64,000 nt of DNA from Madurella fahalii (taxonomy: Eukaryota; Ascomycota; Sordariomycetes; Sordariales): the NCBI GenBank assembly GCA_029876055.1, contig CM056874.1, forward strand, positions 5,580,001-5,644,000, given 5' to 3'. A model generated the notes under the pieces. That model saw only the letters and a list, made by a program, of their open reading frames with translations. It made no database searches and was not told the DNA's origin. Both the position numbers and the translations under genes were made by a program. Below are positions 46,263 through 56,837 of the stretch, piece after piece (position 1 is the first letter of the stretch; every line of letters starts with the position of its first letter).

Positions 46263-47651
46263 AATGGAACGCTACAAGCGGATTTCTCAGTACAACTTGA
46301 ACAGATAGATGGTGCAACAGGCTTGATGTGGGAGACGAATCCGCAGCAGAGACGAAGGGGGAAAATCAACTGGTATTAGGGGCTGGCTGCGAACAGAGGC
46401 GGCGGATAGCCAGACGGGGCCACAGAGTGGAGCTTTGGCCGGGTTGGACAGACTGGACCCTGACAAGCCCGTGTCTTGGGTTCGTTCCAGAGTGCGGACG
46501 GACCGGTAAAAATGGAACTCCATGACGGTGGCGGCCTGTCCAACCCCATGCCTCGCAAGTGCTGACGACCCTTGTGCGGCAGTGTCCACAGGCAGAGTGG
46601 AGAGGTGCATGAGTGCATCGCTGGTTCGCCACCAAATGAGTGGGGATATGCTTGGCTCTTCTCACCTTGGGACTGGAGCCCTGATCTCCATTGTTGCCTT
46701 CTTCCAACTGCGCTTTCTTAAAAAAGCAGCGCAGCCATCTTAATCGGCACCTCTTCGTTTCCTGCTTTTCCTGCAGCATCGTCGGTTGTTGCGACTGTAC
46801 GTGCGGCATCTCTCGCGGCTGGGTTTGGGCTTGCGCTTGGCATTGGTATCGGGGGGGAGGTGGGTACGCATCGTTATACACCGCCATCTTCGCTTCTCGA
46901 GGAAGGCTGCAGTCTGTTCCCGGTGCTTGACGTCCACGTTTTCGCAGTGCCTGCGGCGAAATGCGGTGTGTCGTGTCTTCGTAGATTTCGCTCCCGCTGG
47001 ATATTTCTTTGCTTTGTTTTCATAATCTGGAGCGAAGCGACTGAGGTGCCGGATAGATGGATTCGATCAAGCGCGTTTCTTTCCTTTGGTTTGTGTTAGG
47101 TCGGTACAAGGTTTGATACACATTCCCCGCATTAAAATGCCCTGTTTTGAGTACCCGATCATCTCAACTTTTGATGAAGGTACAAATATTTAAGTACCTT
47201 TTTCTGCCAATCAGCTCACTGCATGCTTCTGAGGCCACTGTTCCTTCCATCAGATGGGAGTCATCGCACCTCAAGTTTACTTTCCTCACCAACCGGCCCC
47301 GGGAACTTCACTCTCTCACCATATCTCCCCACACTTGACAGGCCAGGTATCCAAGATGTTTTCTCTTAACTGAGGCACCCGTGGTGAGGTTCGTACTGCT
47401 GCGGTTGGGGCATCACCGTTCAGACTCACTGCCCGTCTCCTCCCTTTTCTCTCTTTTCTCTTAGAAGATCCAAGATGATACCACGAATACATCGGCTTCT
47501 CCCCCTTGCGATGACTACCGATTGTGCAATACATGTATCCTGCCCAACCCGTTAATTTCACTCATCAACATCAACGACTACCCTTGTCCGGCCCCTTCTC
47601 TTCCCGTCGCCACCCTCGACACATTCCTACGCTGGCTCATCGGTGATTCCA
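46263..47651. promoter_or_regulatory. Divergent promoter region (SEC9-like / GTPBP-like)
   Basis: This 1389-bp spacer is between two divergent genes. It contains a weak minus-strand frame (46366-46887, listed separately). C/T-rich sequence precedes the GTPase start. Confidence 0.35.
46366..46887 (-). CDS. Questionable Pro/Gln-rich small ORF
   Basis: This open frame has 173 codons. Its start, MAVYNDAYPPPPRYQ, then Q-rich sequence and a basic/Cys stretch (RCRLRWLRCFFKK) look protein-like. The second half has no character, and no family is recognised. It overlaps what must be the promoter of the SEC9-like gene on the same strand. It could be a short real gene with introns, an upstream exon or chance. 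Confidence 0.22.
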   Translation of the reverse strand: MAVYNDAYPPPPRYQCQAQAQTQPREMPHVQSQQPTMLQEKQETKRCRLRWLRCFFKKAQLEEGNNGDQGSSPKVRRAKHIPTHLVANQRCTHAPLHSACGHCRTRVVSTCEAWGWTGRHRHGVPFLPVRPHSGTNPRHGLVRVQSVQPGQSSTLWPRLAIRRLCSQPAPNTS

Positions 47652-50321
47652 ATGTCGGTCTTTACTTTTGACCCGGACCCGCCCAGGGTTGCTTCTCCGT
47701 GGCTTCGGCCGGGGGAGCCCCGTAAGAAACCCCCCTGTGCGGATCGGTCCGCAACCCAGAGGGGTTCTCTTGGATTTGGGCTACTGTCCGACTACGGCGT
47801 TTCTAAGCTGGAGCCCGAGCCGCAGGACGGACCGACCGAGTACAAGCTTCACTTGCTCCTGAGACCACGGAGAAAGTATGAGAGCATCAGCACGGCGATT
47901 AGGATTTCCGGATCCACCCAGTCACGGCCTCCTCCGGACCCCAGGACGCTGAAATCGGCCCTCATCAGTCCGGGGCCCTCCAGCGCTTCGGCGCAAACGC
48001 GCCAGGATCGCCTCGAACATCTCACCACGCAACTGCTGTGGAGATTGCAGCAGTCGTGCCCGTACCATGCCGGTACTGCCTCTCCCGGGCTTGTGATCCC
48101 ACAGCTGCCCGACGAAAGCGTTGCACTAGATGCGCCAGTCAAGCTGGGCAAATTGCTGCCCGGATTGGAGGCGTCGAGGGGAGCGCTATACGAGATTGGT
48201 GTTGCCGACGATGGCACACTGGCGGGCTTGACCAAGGACGAGATGGACGAGAGTCTTGCTACCCTTCGCGTGATGGCCGCTAGCTTGGGATGTAATGTGG
48301 AAATTCTACGTATGTTGGTCGTCGGGGACTGCACATGGCTTGAGCCAAGCGGCCCTGAGGATTTTCCGGGGCCAGGATCTGATGGCGTTTGGCGGCGGGC
48401 CAAGTTGTGGGTTGCTGAGGCCCTCATCACTCCCGATTTACGGCCGAGGGATTCCGGCCAAACGCTGGTCACTTCGAGATCGCCAGGGACAACGCGGTTA
48501 GCCGAGGCCTTACCTGACCCAAAGCAGGGACCTCTCACCACCGATCAATTGCGTGTTACGCTTACCGGGCCGACCACGTCGGGGAAATCGACACTGTTAG
48601 GAACGCTTTCAACCGGAACACTTGATAACGGGCGTGGAAAAGGCCGGCTTGGCCTGCTCAAACACCTCCACGAAGTGGCTTCTGGCATCACCTCGTCTGT
48701 TACACAGGAACTTGTTGGTTACAATGACGGCGACATCATCAACTACGCGCACGGCGGGGTCGAGTCTTGGATTGATATCCATGACTTCACAAAGGATGGC
48801 CGCCTCGTCTACCTGTTGGACTCTGCTGGCCATCCTCGCTATCGGCGGACTATCCTCCGTGGCATCGTAGGTTGGGCGCCCCACTGGACTCTACTTTGCA
48901 TAGCGGCCGACAGCGCCGAATTTACCTCGACGACGGGGGCGACATCCTCTGCACTCGATGTGTTAGGGCATGCGAGTGCCGGTATTGACCTAGCTTCCGC
49001 CCATCTCGATCTCTGTCTCCGGCTTCGGCTTCCCCTGGTCATTGTCATCACCAAACTGGATCTAGCCAATAAGTTGAGCATATCCACTACTCTCAGCAAA
49101 ATCCTTTCCAGTGTTAAACGGGCTGGCCGGACACCGAAAATGGTTAAAGGGGGTCCGGCAAGCCATTCTGACCTCAACCGCGTCTCGGACCTTGACAAGG
49201 AGTCTGTCAGGGATGTTCTGGGCTGCATAAACGCGAGCGATGATCCGTTCTCCTTCGTCCCCATCTTACTTACCAGCGCGGTTGATGGGCGAGGCGTCGG
49301 CGCGCTCCACGCCCTGCTCCAGAGCCTTCCTCTCCCTTCCACCCCGACCTCCCACGATTACATCGGCGCGGCCTTGAACCCTGAGCAGCCGGCTTGCTTG
49401 TTCCACATTGAAGACAAATTCAGCCTCCCAGCATCCTACGCCTTAGCCACAAGCGATGCCGACCAACAAACCGACCACGGGACTGTCGTGGCCGGGTACC
49501 TCCGCTTCGGCAGCCTGTCGATCGGCGATAAGGTGGTAGTCGGCCCCTTCCCCTCCGACGAGGACGACTCGCACGGGACCACCCCCGAGGAGCGGCCGTC
49601 CGGCGCAAGCATCAGTGGTAGCTACGGCCTCTCGCTCTCGCACCCCTCTTCGGCGGAGCTCAGCCGGGCCGCTTCGAGGAACGCCGTCTCCGCGTCGGCT
49701 ATCAAGGGCGAGTGGCATACCGCGACCATCGTCAGCATCCGCAACCTCCGTCTGCCGGTGCAGACCCTCACGGCTGGCCAGGTCGGGTCCATCGGGATGG
49801 TGTTTGACCTACCCAACCAGGACGAGGCGGAGATCGGTGCGGCCAACCGTCCGTCGACGACGCCGAGGCTGCGTAAAGGCATGGTGCTGGCCGTCCCCAG
49901 CCAGCATATGGTCTCGTCGGGCCTGTCGCTGCAGGCTGCCAGCGGGCTGACGGCCGTGTTCGACCAGGATAATCAGGGCGTTGGCTCGCTGACTGTGGGT
50001 AGTCTGGTCATTGTCTATGTGGCGAGTGTCCGCTCGGCGGCGCGGGTCCTGCGCGTGTCGAGGGCCCAACCCGAGGATGACGGCGGCAGGAGGGTGGCTG
50101 CGGAGGAGATCGATGAGATGTTCGGCCTTGCTGAGGACATGGACGTTGAGAACATCCAGGTCCAGGGCGTGGGAGTGAGTGGTGTTGAGGTGCAGTTGGA
50201 ATTATTGTCAACGCGGGAGTGGGTCGAGTTGGGGTCGCGCATCCTGATCCTCGAGGGCGGAAGCAAAGACAAGTCCGGGTTGGAAGGGTTCGTAGGTAAA
50301 GTGGTTGAGATTGTGGAGTAA
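47652..50321 (+). CDS. Translational-type GTPase, GTPBP1/GTPBP2 family
   Basis: This single exon encodes 889 aa. Residues ~1-290 are a family-specific N-terminal part. The G domain begins with G1 GPTTSGKST (~296), with G3 DSAGH (the DxxG motif), G4 TKLD in place of NKxD, and a later G5 SAVDGRG-like segment. EF-Tu-type beta-barrel domains 2 and 3 follow. Animal GTPBP1/2 act in ribosome rescue and mRNA surveillance; the fungal role is not known to me. Start: the ATG at 47652 (MSVFTFDPDPP). The frame opens three codons earlier only at a GTG. Confidence 0.87.
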   Translation: MSVFTFDPDPPRVASPWLRPGEPRKKPPCADRSATQRGSLGFGLLSDYGVSKLEPEPQDGPTEYKLHLLLRPRRKYESISTAIRISGSTQSRPPPDPRTLKSALISPGPSSASAQTRQDRLEHLTTQLLWRLQQSCPYHAGTASPGLVIPQLPDESVALDAPVKLGKLLPGLEASRGALYEIGVADDGTLAGLTKDEMDESLATLRVMAASLGCNVEILRMLVVGDCTWLEPSGPEDFPGPGSDGVWRRAKLWVAEALITPDLRPRDSGQTLVTSRSPGTTRLAEALPDPKQGPLTTDQLRVTLTGPTTSGKSTLLGTLSTGTLDNGRGKGRLGLLKHLHEVASGITSSVTQELVGYNDGDIINYAHGGVESWIDIHDFTKDGRLVYLLDSAGHPRYRRTILRGIVGWAPHWTLLCIAADSAEFTSTTGATSSALDVLGHASAGIDLASAHLDLCLRLRLPLVIVITKLDLANKLSISTTLSKILSSVKRAGRTPKMVKGGPASHSDLNRVSDLDKESVRDVLGCINASDDPFSFVPILLTSAVDGRGVGALHALLQSLPLPSTPTSHDYIGAALNPEQPACLFHIEDKFSLPASYALATSDADQQTDHGTVVAGYLRFGSLSIGDKVVVGPFPSDEDDSHGTTPEERPSGASISGSYGLSLSHPSSAELSRAASRNAVSASAIKGEWHTATIVSIRNLRLPVQTLTAGQVGSIGMVFDLPNQDEAEIGAANRPSTTPRLRKGMVLAVPSQHMVSSGLSLQAASGLTAVFDQDNQGVGSLTVGSLVIVYVASVRSAARVLRVSRAQPEDDGGRRVAAEEIDEMFGLAEDMDVENIQVQGVGVSGVEVQLELLSTREWVELGSRILILEGGSKDKSGLEGFVGKVVEIVE

Positions 50322-50641
50322 GGGCGAGCGGGAAACGATTGATTGCTTTTTTTGCTTTTTACTGCATTTTTGCTTTTTGCGTTTGCATAGCAACGTTCTG
50401 AGTTCTTTGCTTTTTGCGTGGAGACAGGATGGATCCTTTCCTTTCCTTTCTGGATAGATGACGTTCTGCCAGCCAACTGCAGCTAGATGATATTCTTCTG
50501 AGCAGCGCAATAGTCATTTCCATAACCTCTTTTTTCTCAAGATTTTATACAGCCCCATATCACTGTTTATCCTCTCTTCCTTCGCTGCGAATAGATTGTC
50601 ATTCACCCCAGCATAGCGCCATGACGCCTGATCCCAATTGC
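50322..50641. other. Convergent intergenic region
   Basis: This 320-bp spacer lies between the 3' ends of the GTPBP-like gene (+) and EMC6 (-). It contains several TTTTTGC repeats (50345-50420), probably in 3' UTR sequence. Confidence 0.4.
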
Positions 50642-51147
50642 TCATGCCCTTACCAACCCATAAAACAAAGTCCACGTAAGGATGAACCCGGCCAACCCAT
50701 TCAACAAGCCGCCCGTCCAGAACTCAAAGGGGCCCCGGAAGTACCTGCTCGTGTCGAGCGGGGCCTTGCCTGAGGAAAGGGAGGTGGGCGCCACGCGCAG
50801 GAGGTAAAAGAGCGCCGCTGTGAGGAGGGAGAAGACAAGGTAGAAGAGGAAGCCGCTGTAGGACTCGAGGCCGAGGATGCCTGCGCTTACGCCGAATAGG
50901 GAGGCGGTTAGGGATTGTAGGTTGTGGAGGATCTATGGCGGGGGTGGTTAGCTTGGATCGGGGCGTGATAGCGATCGCGGCCGGTGAAATCGGGGATCTG
51001 CGGCTCCGGGTTGCGGGCGGGTCTGGGGGGAGAGAGGGACGGGACGGGGAAGGGAGAATGAAGGAAGGAGCGAACCCTTGAGTTGTGAACCAGGGATTCC
51101 TGCACGATTGGTGATATTTGGAGTTCGAGTTCGAGTTGGGAGGGCAT
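50642..51147 (-). CDS. EMC6: ER membrane protein complex subunit 6 (EMC6)
   Basis: Exons are 51147-51076 and 50932-50642, giving 120 aa. The spliced protein has the EMC6/Rab5-interacting family layout. A short cytosolic N-terminus (VQESLVHNSRILHNLQSLTAS) is followed by two or three membrane helices (GILGLESYSGFLFYLVF; LTAALFYLL; GLLNGLAGFILTWTLFYGL). EMC inserts tail-anchored and multi-pass proteins into the ER. The intron donor is GTTCGC, unusual but in phase and required. The second exon is missed by a simple ORF search because its ATG lies in exon 1. Confidence 0.87.
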
Positions 51148-52452
51148 GGTTTCTGTTTCTGGTGGGCTGTGGTTGGTCGGGTTGAGGCTGGTTGGAGGAT
51201 TCGTCGCGTTTCGATTGACGCCGACCGCAGGTTGGGCCTGATTGTTACTTTGATATCGAGGCGGTTTCGTGGTTACCTGAGCACCTGGAGATTGTTTCGG
51301 CTGTTGTGAGCACTTCCGTCGTCGTGGAGCAACGTGAATTGGTGTCTATTGTTGATGTTGCTGCAAAGCTGATGGATGATGCTGCGATCTGATGGAGCCG
51401 CGGTGTGGTGGAGCGTTACCCACTCCAGTGGGTCATAAACGCCACATGGGTCTGGAGCTCCAGTGGGGCAGGCTGTTGTACTGATACGGTAACATAATTA
51501 CAAACCGGCCTTCCGAAATTGGAAGCAGGGTTGATCAGATACAACAATCTTAGGGGCTTAATGCGATTCTTAGCGGTCAAGCGAGCATGTGTGAGGCAAC
51601 AGGAAGACGGAATAAATGACGCTTAAAGAATCTTGGATGCCACCGTTGCTGGTTGCGCAACAAGGCTCATGTGCGAGAGAAACATGTGCATCTGCAGGCA
51701 ATATTCGAGGCGCTGAATATGACGTTAGGACTGACGCCACCGCGTTCAAAGACCGCGGCCCGGGGCAGTACTGATTGTATCATACAGTAATGCGCACCTC
51801 AGCTTGGAAAGTTTAATGATGAAGCCCACGCGACAAGGGTTGCGTTTCTCAATCCACCAAATGTTCCCCAAGATTTAATGAGCACTTTAGCGGCATTCCC
51901 GCAGTGTGAAGTGTCATCTCGGTGGATTATCGCCTCTTTCAGGAGCAACACAGACGTCGAGTAGCGCCGAGGGAGGTCGCCCGGTCCCCATTTCCTCCGC
52001 ACTCTTCCCCCCATCTTCATCCTTTGGCCGGCGCGCATCGAGGCCTCGAAACGAAACATGCACAAAGGCTGCTATCCAAGTGACCACGCACAAAGCTAGC
52101 AAATCACACGCGCCCTAACCGATCTCCCGTCGTCGCCGCCACCGGAGGCCTCGTCTGCAGCCAGGTTGGTGTCTCGTGTCTTGCGCGCCAAGTTCTGTGA
52201 GACACTCGGTCATTCGAAGTCGGTGGCGGAACGGCGGTCTCTGGTGTGCACCGGCGGGCAGATGGGGAACTGGTGTCACGGCCGCGCGTTACCGTTCAGC
52301 AATCGCGCCATTCATGGAGACCGTCATACAAGACCACACACCTCTTGCCGATTATCTGAAAGGTTAGGTGCACATCTCGTCTATTTGCCTTGCGAAACTC
52401 CACGAGCTCCGGAAACGGCATCTTTGAAGAAACACATCTGACACGTCACCTC
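51148..52452. promoter_or_regulatory. Divergent promoter region (EMC6 / vezatin-like)
   Basis: This 1305-bp spacer separates divergent genes and should hold both promoters. A short imperfect repeat, CCACTCCAGTGGGTC / GGAGCTCCAGTGGGGC, occurs at 51419-51468. No coding or RNA gene is recognised. Confidence 0.35.
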
Positions 52453-54411
52453 ATGGCAGACGAGGGCGAAGAACAGCAAGGCTGGGCGACGCCATCCATC
52501 TCGGATAATCACGATGAGTCGCCGCCGTCGAGCCCGTCGTTCGCTCCGGTAGGGAGACCGATGGTGAGGAAACGGTTCCGGAATAGGATCCCGGCCCCCC
52601 TATCCCTGGGCATCCCGCGGACGAACAGGCTGAGTTCGCTGCACAAGTATTCGGTGAGGATGCTCCCGTACTGTGTTGCGCCGGGGTTGTACTGACCATT
52701 TGGTACAACAGAAAGCCGTAGCATCGAGGATAGACCGTGCCGACAACCTCAAGTTCATCGAGCAATTCCGGTACACGATTGTCGCGTCGCAGTTGTTGAA
52801 CGGACATTCTATTTCCGGGCAGCACAGTTACTATAGCCGGCCAAAGGACACGTCCGATCCTCCTCAAGATGAGGTGACGCCTACATCAACCGGGTTGTTG
52901 GCGACGGCAGCGGCCGCGCTGGTCGTTGCATGGGTAGTCAGCTGGATTTACTCTGGAGGCTATGCGCACTTGACCAAGAAGCGCGTAACCTTCGGGGCTG
53001 CAGTCCTTGTCGCGATCGGATTGGTGTCGCACGTCTATCTCCGGCAGCAATGGCTTCGGCAGCTGAGGAACCAGGCGCTGACGGAGGCCACGACCTTTGT
53101 GTCCAGGTCGCAAGACTTTGACAGCGCCACCAGTGCAGCGTTGTTGTTAATTCAGGAGGTTGAGCTCGTCTCTAGGGGATACAGGATGTGCGTGGTCGAG
53201 ACGAACCCCCGCTATGTCTCAGATGAACTAACACCAGCGTCCAGAAGCGCACCTCTGCCTCCTATCAGCCGGATCGAGGACAGATCTCAAACCCGCCGCT
53301 GCGGTAGGCTCCGCAAGGCGTTGAAAGGGCGACTGTGCGACATGATCCAGAATTACTTGCAGGTGTCGGCGGCGATCAAGGGATTCGCCGAGCAGCTCGA
53401 CCTAGAAAAGTACCATGATGTCTACGACATCAGTGACTTTGACATCTCGGACGCAATGCAGGGCTTCTCCGAAAGCGAATTTGAGGACCAAGAGTCACTG
53501 CGGTCGTTGAAGATCGCAACTGCCCGCTTCCACACCATTCGAAAGATCATATTATGTTCACTCCTTGCGTTTGAGGCAAGGGGAGACAACACCGACTTCT
53601 TGCGATGGTCCACGGCCGTGGAAGGGCTCAGGACCTTATGCGACGTTACATTCCAGAGCTTTGAGAGGCTTCGTGATCTCCTCAGCCAAGAAGAGAGTAA
53701 GGAATCCGTCTGTTTGCCTCACACCTTCAATTGCTAACCCCAGTAGCTTTCCCCACTATCCCCGAGACAAAGCTCCCGCTATCTCCGAACAGGGAACGGC
53801 GACGATCCCAATTTAGAAAGCTCAACTCGCTCTCTACAGGCATCCGAGGCCTCCAGGCAAAGCTCGCGCTGTTGCGAGAAGAGTCGGAGAAGACGCTCAA
53901 CGAAGCAGAGGATGTGTCTGAGCTGGGACCCAGCCTCATGGCCCAGTACGAGTCTATCGGACAAGACTTGAAGATGTTAACGCAAGCGTGGGAGGAAGGC
54001 AAAGCTGCCCTGGCCTCTGGCATCGACCGGAACGAGAGGCGGCTGTCATCTCTCAGTACCGTGCTTTCCCCAGCTATCTCTCTAAGCGGGCTTACCACGG
54101 TCGAGGAAGGAGGGGCGATGGAGGCATTAAGAGCCTTGACAGGCGAATCACCCCGAAGCTCGAGTTTTGGCAGTGCCAAAGGTGATTCAGACGAAGCCGA
54201 GGTGTTCGAGGCGGTCTCTCTGCCCACGCGGCCGCGTAGCCTCCTGACGAGAGAGGAACGCATCGCTAGGATGAAGGAAGATCGAGAACGGAGAGAGATT
54301 GTCAAGGAGAAGGCCGAGGCGAGCCGAGGGATGCTCCGTGAACTCGAGATGGTCATCAACCTACGGCCGAAGCGCTCAACAATGCCGGCGCCAGGGCGCA
54401 TTTCGTTATGA
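52453..54411 (+). CDS. Vezatin/Inp2-like myosin-binding membrane protein
   Basis: Exons are 52453-52653, 52712-53696 and 53744-54411, giving 617 aa. The N-terminal ~65 residues are disordered. Two close hydrophobic segments follow (LLATAAAALVVAWVVSWIYSG and VTFGAAVLVAIGLVSHVYL), a hairpin membrane anchor at about 130-180. A long helical region after it matches the fungal vezatin-type myosin-binding domain in order (LTEATTFVSRSQDFD, LIQEVELVSRGYR). In yeasts the related Inp2 is the peroxisomal receptor for a class V myosin. The C-terminal third has coiled coils and basic stretches (EERIARMKEDRERREIVKEK). The peroxisomal role is inferred. Confidence 0.8.
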
Positions 54412-55135
54412 CAGTGACGACGACTAGATAAGCCAAGACGGTCTCTAAGCCTCTCTTTTGTTTATTGACATCGTATTCCCACCGGTGGCTTTGGTGGCTT
54501 GTATACAGGCGTTTTTTCATGGATCAGGTTGGATTGATTCGCATCATCCATCATCAACGCTGGGGATCAACAGGACCATTGGCTGGCGTTTGAAGGACTG
54601 GGAAGTGGGAACTGCTTCAATAGAAGAATCAATTTGTAATTAGACTTTTGGATGCATGGCTAATCAAACACATGCGTAGTTCCAGCAAGCCTCGTTGCTG
54701 CCTGGTTCCGGTACCTTCTCGCTCTGTTTACTATGCTCAGCAATTTGCCTGAGCTGCCCCTGAAGAACCCCTGGAAATTTTGCTGAGGCCGACGGCGGCC
54801 TGGAGCTGAGGGGTCAAAGCCCCACCCAAGGCAGCCAGCTGGAGCTAGCCAAGAGAGGAAATCAATCTAAGGCCCAGTCGCGTCTTTTCTTGCTGCCACA
54901 GCGCGTCGCGTATACCCTCTCCCTCTTTCCACTCAGAACTCCATTTCGACCCAAGATCCGCTCAGCCGCCGACCACCATAACCCGCCAGCGAACACTCCT
55001 CGTAAACCCTCAAGACCGCAATATACACTCCTCCAAAGACTACCCGGAAAATCATTCAGTAAGAATGCCCCCACAGCGTCAAAACCGGGTGGTTTCCCCC
55101 GCTACGCCGAGTGGTCGGAACTGACAGACACAGCC
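54412..55135. promoter_or_regulatory. PCNA promoter and 5' leader
   Basis: This is 724 bp between two + strand genes. The first part is the 3' flank of the vezatin-like gene. From about 54870 it is a C-rich leader with three CGCGT (MCB-core) sites, listed separately. Confidence 0.5.
54879..54911 (-). promoter_or_regulatory. Cluster of three MCB-like sites upstream of PCNA
   Basis: CGCGT (ACGCG on the minus strand) occurs at 54879-54883, 54902-54906 and 54907-54911, about 225-257 bp before the PCNA ATG. The last two form ACGCGACGCG on the minus strand. MCB elements (ACGCGT) bind the MBF complex of G1/S genes in yeasts. Their role here is inferred. Confidence 0.6.
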
Positions 55136-56109
55136 ATGTTGGAAGCACGGCTGGAGCAGGCTAGCATCCTGAAGAAGGTAGGCACAGCTTGTCCTCGCAG
55201 GCTTTGATCTTGGCTCTACAGAATAGCCTGGAATGGTTCTGACACTCCTCACCGCCTAGGTTGTCGATGCGATCAAGGACCTGGTGCAAGACTGCAACTT
55301 CGACTGCAATGACAGCGGCATCGCCCTGCAGGCAATGGACAACAGCCATGTGGCTCTTGTGTCTATGATGCTCAAGGCCGAGGGCTTCTCGCCCTTCCGC
55401 TGCGACCGCAATATTGCTCTCGGCGTCAACCTGACGTCGCTCACCAAGGTGCTGCGTGCCGCGCAGAACGAAGACATCCTCACTCTCAAGGCCGAGGACG
55501 CGCCCGATGTCCTCAACCTGGTCTTTGAGAGCTCCGAGAACGACAGGATCTCCGAGTACGACCTCAAGCTTATGGACATTGACCAAGAGCACCTGGGCAT
55601 CCCCGAGACAGAGTACGCGGCAACCATTTCCATGCCTGCCTCGGAGTTCAAGCGCATCACGACGGATCTGATGGCCATGTCCGAGTCTGGTATGCGGAGC
55701 CGAACACTCGATCGCTGGAAAGACGTCCGCTGACAACAATTTGCACAGTTACCATCGAGGCGAGCAAGGACGGGGTCAAGTTTTCGTGCCAGGGCGACAT
55801 TGGCAACGGGTCCGTTACTCTGCGGCAACACTCGAGCGTGGATAAGCCCGCCGAGTCGATCGAGATCGAGCTCAGCGAGCCCGTCTCGCTCACTTTCTCC
55901 CTCAAATATCTGGTCAACTTCTGCAAGGCTTCCGCTCTCTCAAACCAAGTCAAGATTTGCCTCTCGAACGAGGTACCTCTGTTGGTCGAGTACAGCCTGG
56001 CGGGGAGCAGTTATCTGCGCTTCTACCTTGCACCAAAGGTATGCGATATCTTAGTCGAATTTTAAGACGCAAAACTAACCAAACTACGCAGATTGGCGAC
56101 GAGGAGTAG
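55136..56109 (+). CDS. POL30: Proliferating cell nuclear antigen (PCNA sliding clamp)
   Basis: This is the homotrimeric DNA clamp for replicative polymerases and repair. Exons are 55136-55177, 55260-55689, 55749-56038 and 56092-56109, giving 259 aa, the expected size. The N-terminus MLEARLEQASILKK joins VVDAIKDLV. The segment CNDSGIALQAMDNSHVALV and the interdomain connector region (LMDIDQEHLGIPE) are recognisable. The C-terminus is FYLAPK joined to IGDEE, the last exon carrying only five codons and the stop. All joins are in phase. Confidence 0.97.
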
Positions 56110-56837
56110 AGCGGCCATTGAGCCTCCGCGAAGATGTGAAAAACTTTGATACGAGGGCCGCGTACGGGTTTGACCTGGTGCATGAATACCTACGACAGCC
56201 CCGATGGATGTTGGTCAGAAAAGACGCATTGGCAGAGTGTCATGCATAGAAGCCTAAGAGCAACATGACGGTGACCTGGGATAGCTTATGGTAATGAAAC
56301 TAAGTATTTTGTGCACATGGCAGCTTTGTAGGGTCCATGTTCTTTTGTTTGAAGCTCTGGTTTCTGTCAACCCACCACGTGCAGCAATCGTGTTAGTGCG
56401 GGGTTCTGCTGCACGCCCTGCGATGGCGGGGTAAATCCATGACACGAGAAGCTTATGCCGAACGGTGAGAGTCATTACCCAATTTATTTTTTTTTTCCCT
56501 CTTCGGACGCTTCAGGGAGGCAACGTGCTTCAGTCTTAGATCCTAGTCCGTGCTTACGGAATCGATTCACATCGGGTTCGTGCGACAACGCAGTGGGTTC
56601 TATCAGTCATAGTCTTCGATCCTAGTCTCTACTGTGTCATCTTCTTTCATAAGATGCCGCTTGTTAAGCAAATCGTTCTTGCTTATGCTCATTTTTTCTC
56701 TTGACATTTCTTTCGTTTTCTAGATACCCCCATAGACCGAATCCTTCAAAGCCGCAACTGGCTACAATCGGCATTTGCTGTCCACGCTCCTTTCCCAACG
56801 GCCCGTTCTGCACCAAGAAACGGCTGATCGCCCAACT
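56110..56837. promoter_or_regulatory. Intergenic region, PCNA 3' flank and pyridoxal kinase promoter
   Basis: This 728-bp spacer has a T run at 56487-56496. It also holds a small direct repeat (GTCTTAGATCCTAGTC near 56533 and GTCTTCGATCCTAGTC near 56611). No gene is recognised. Confidence 0.4.
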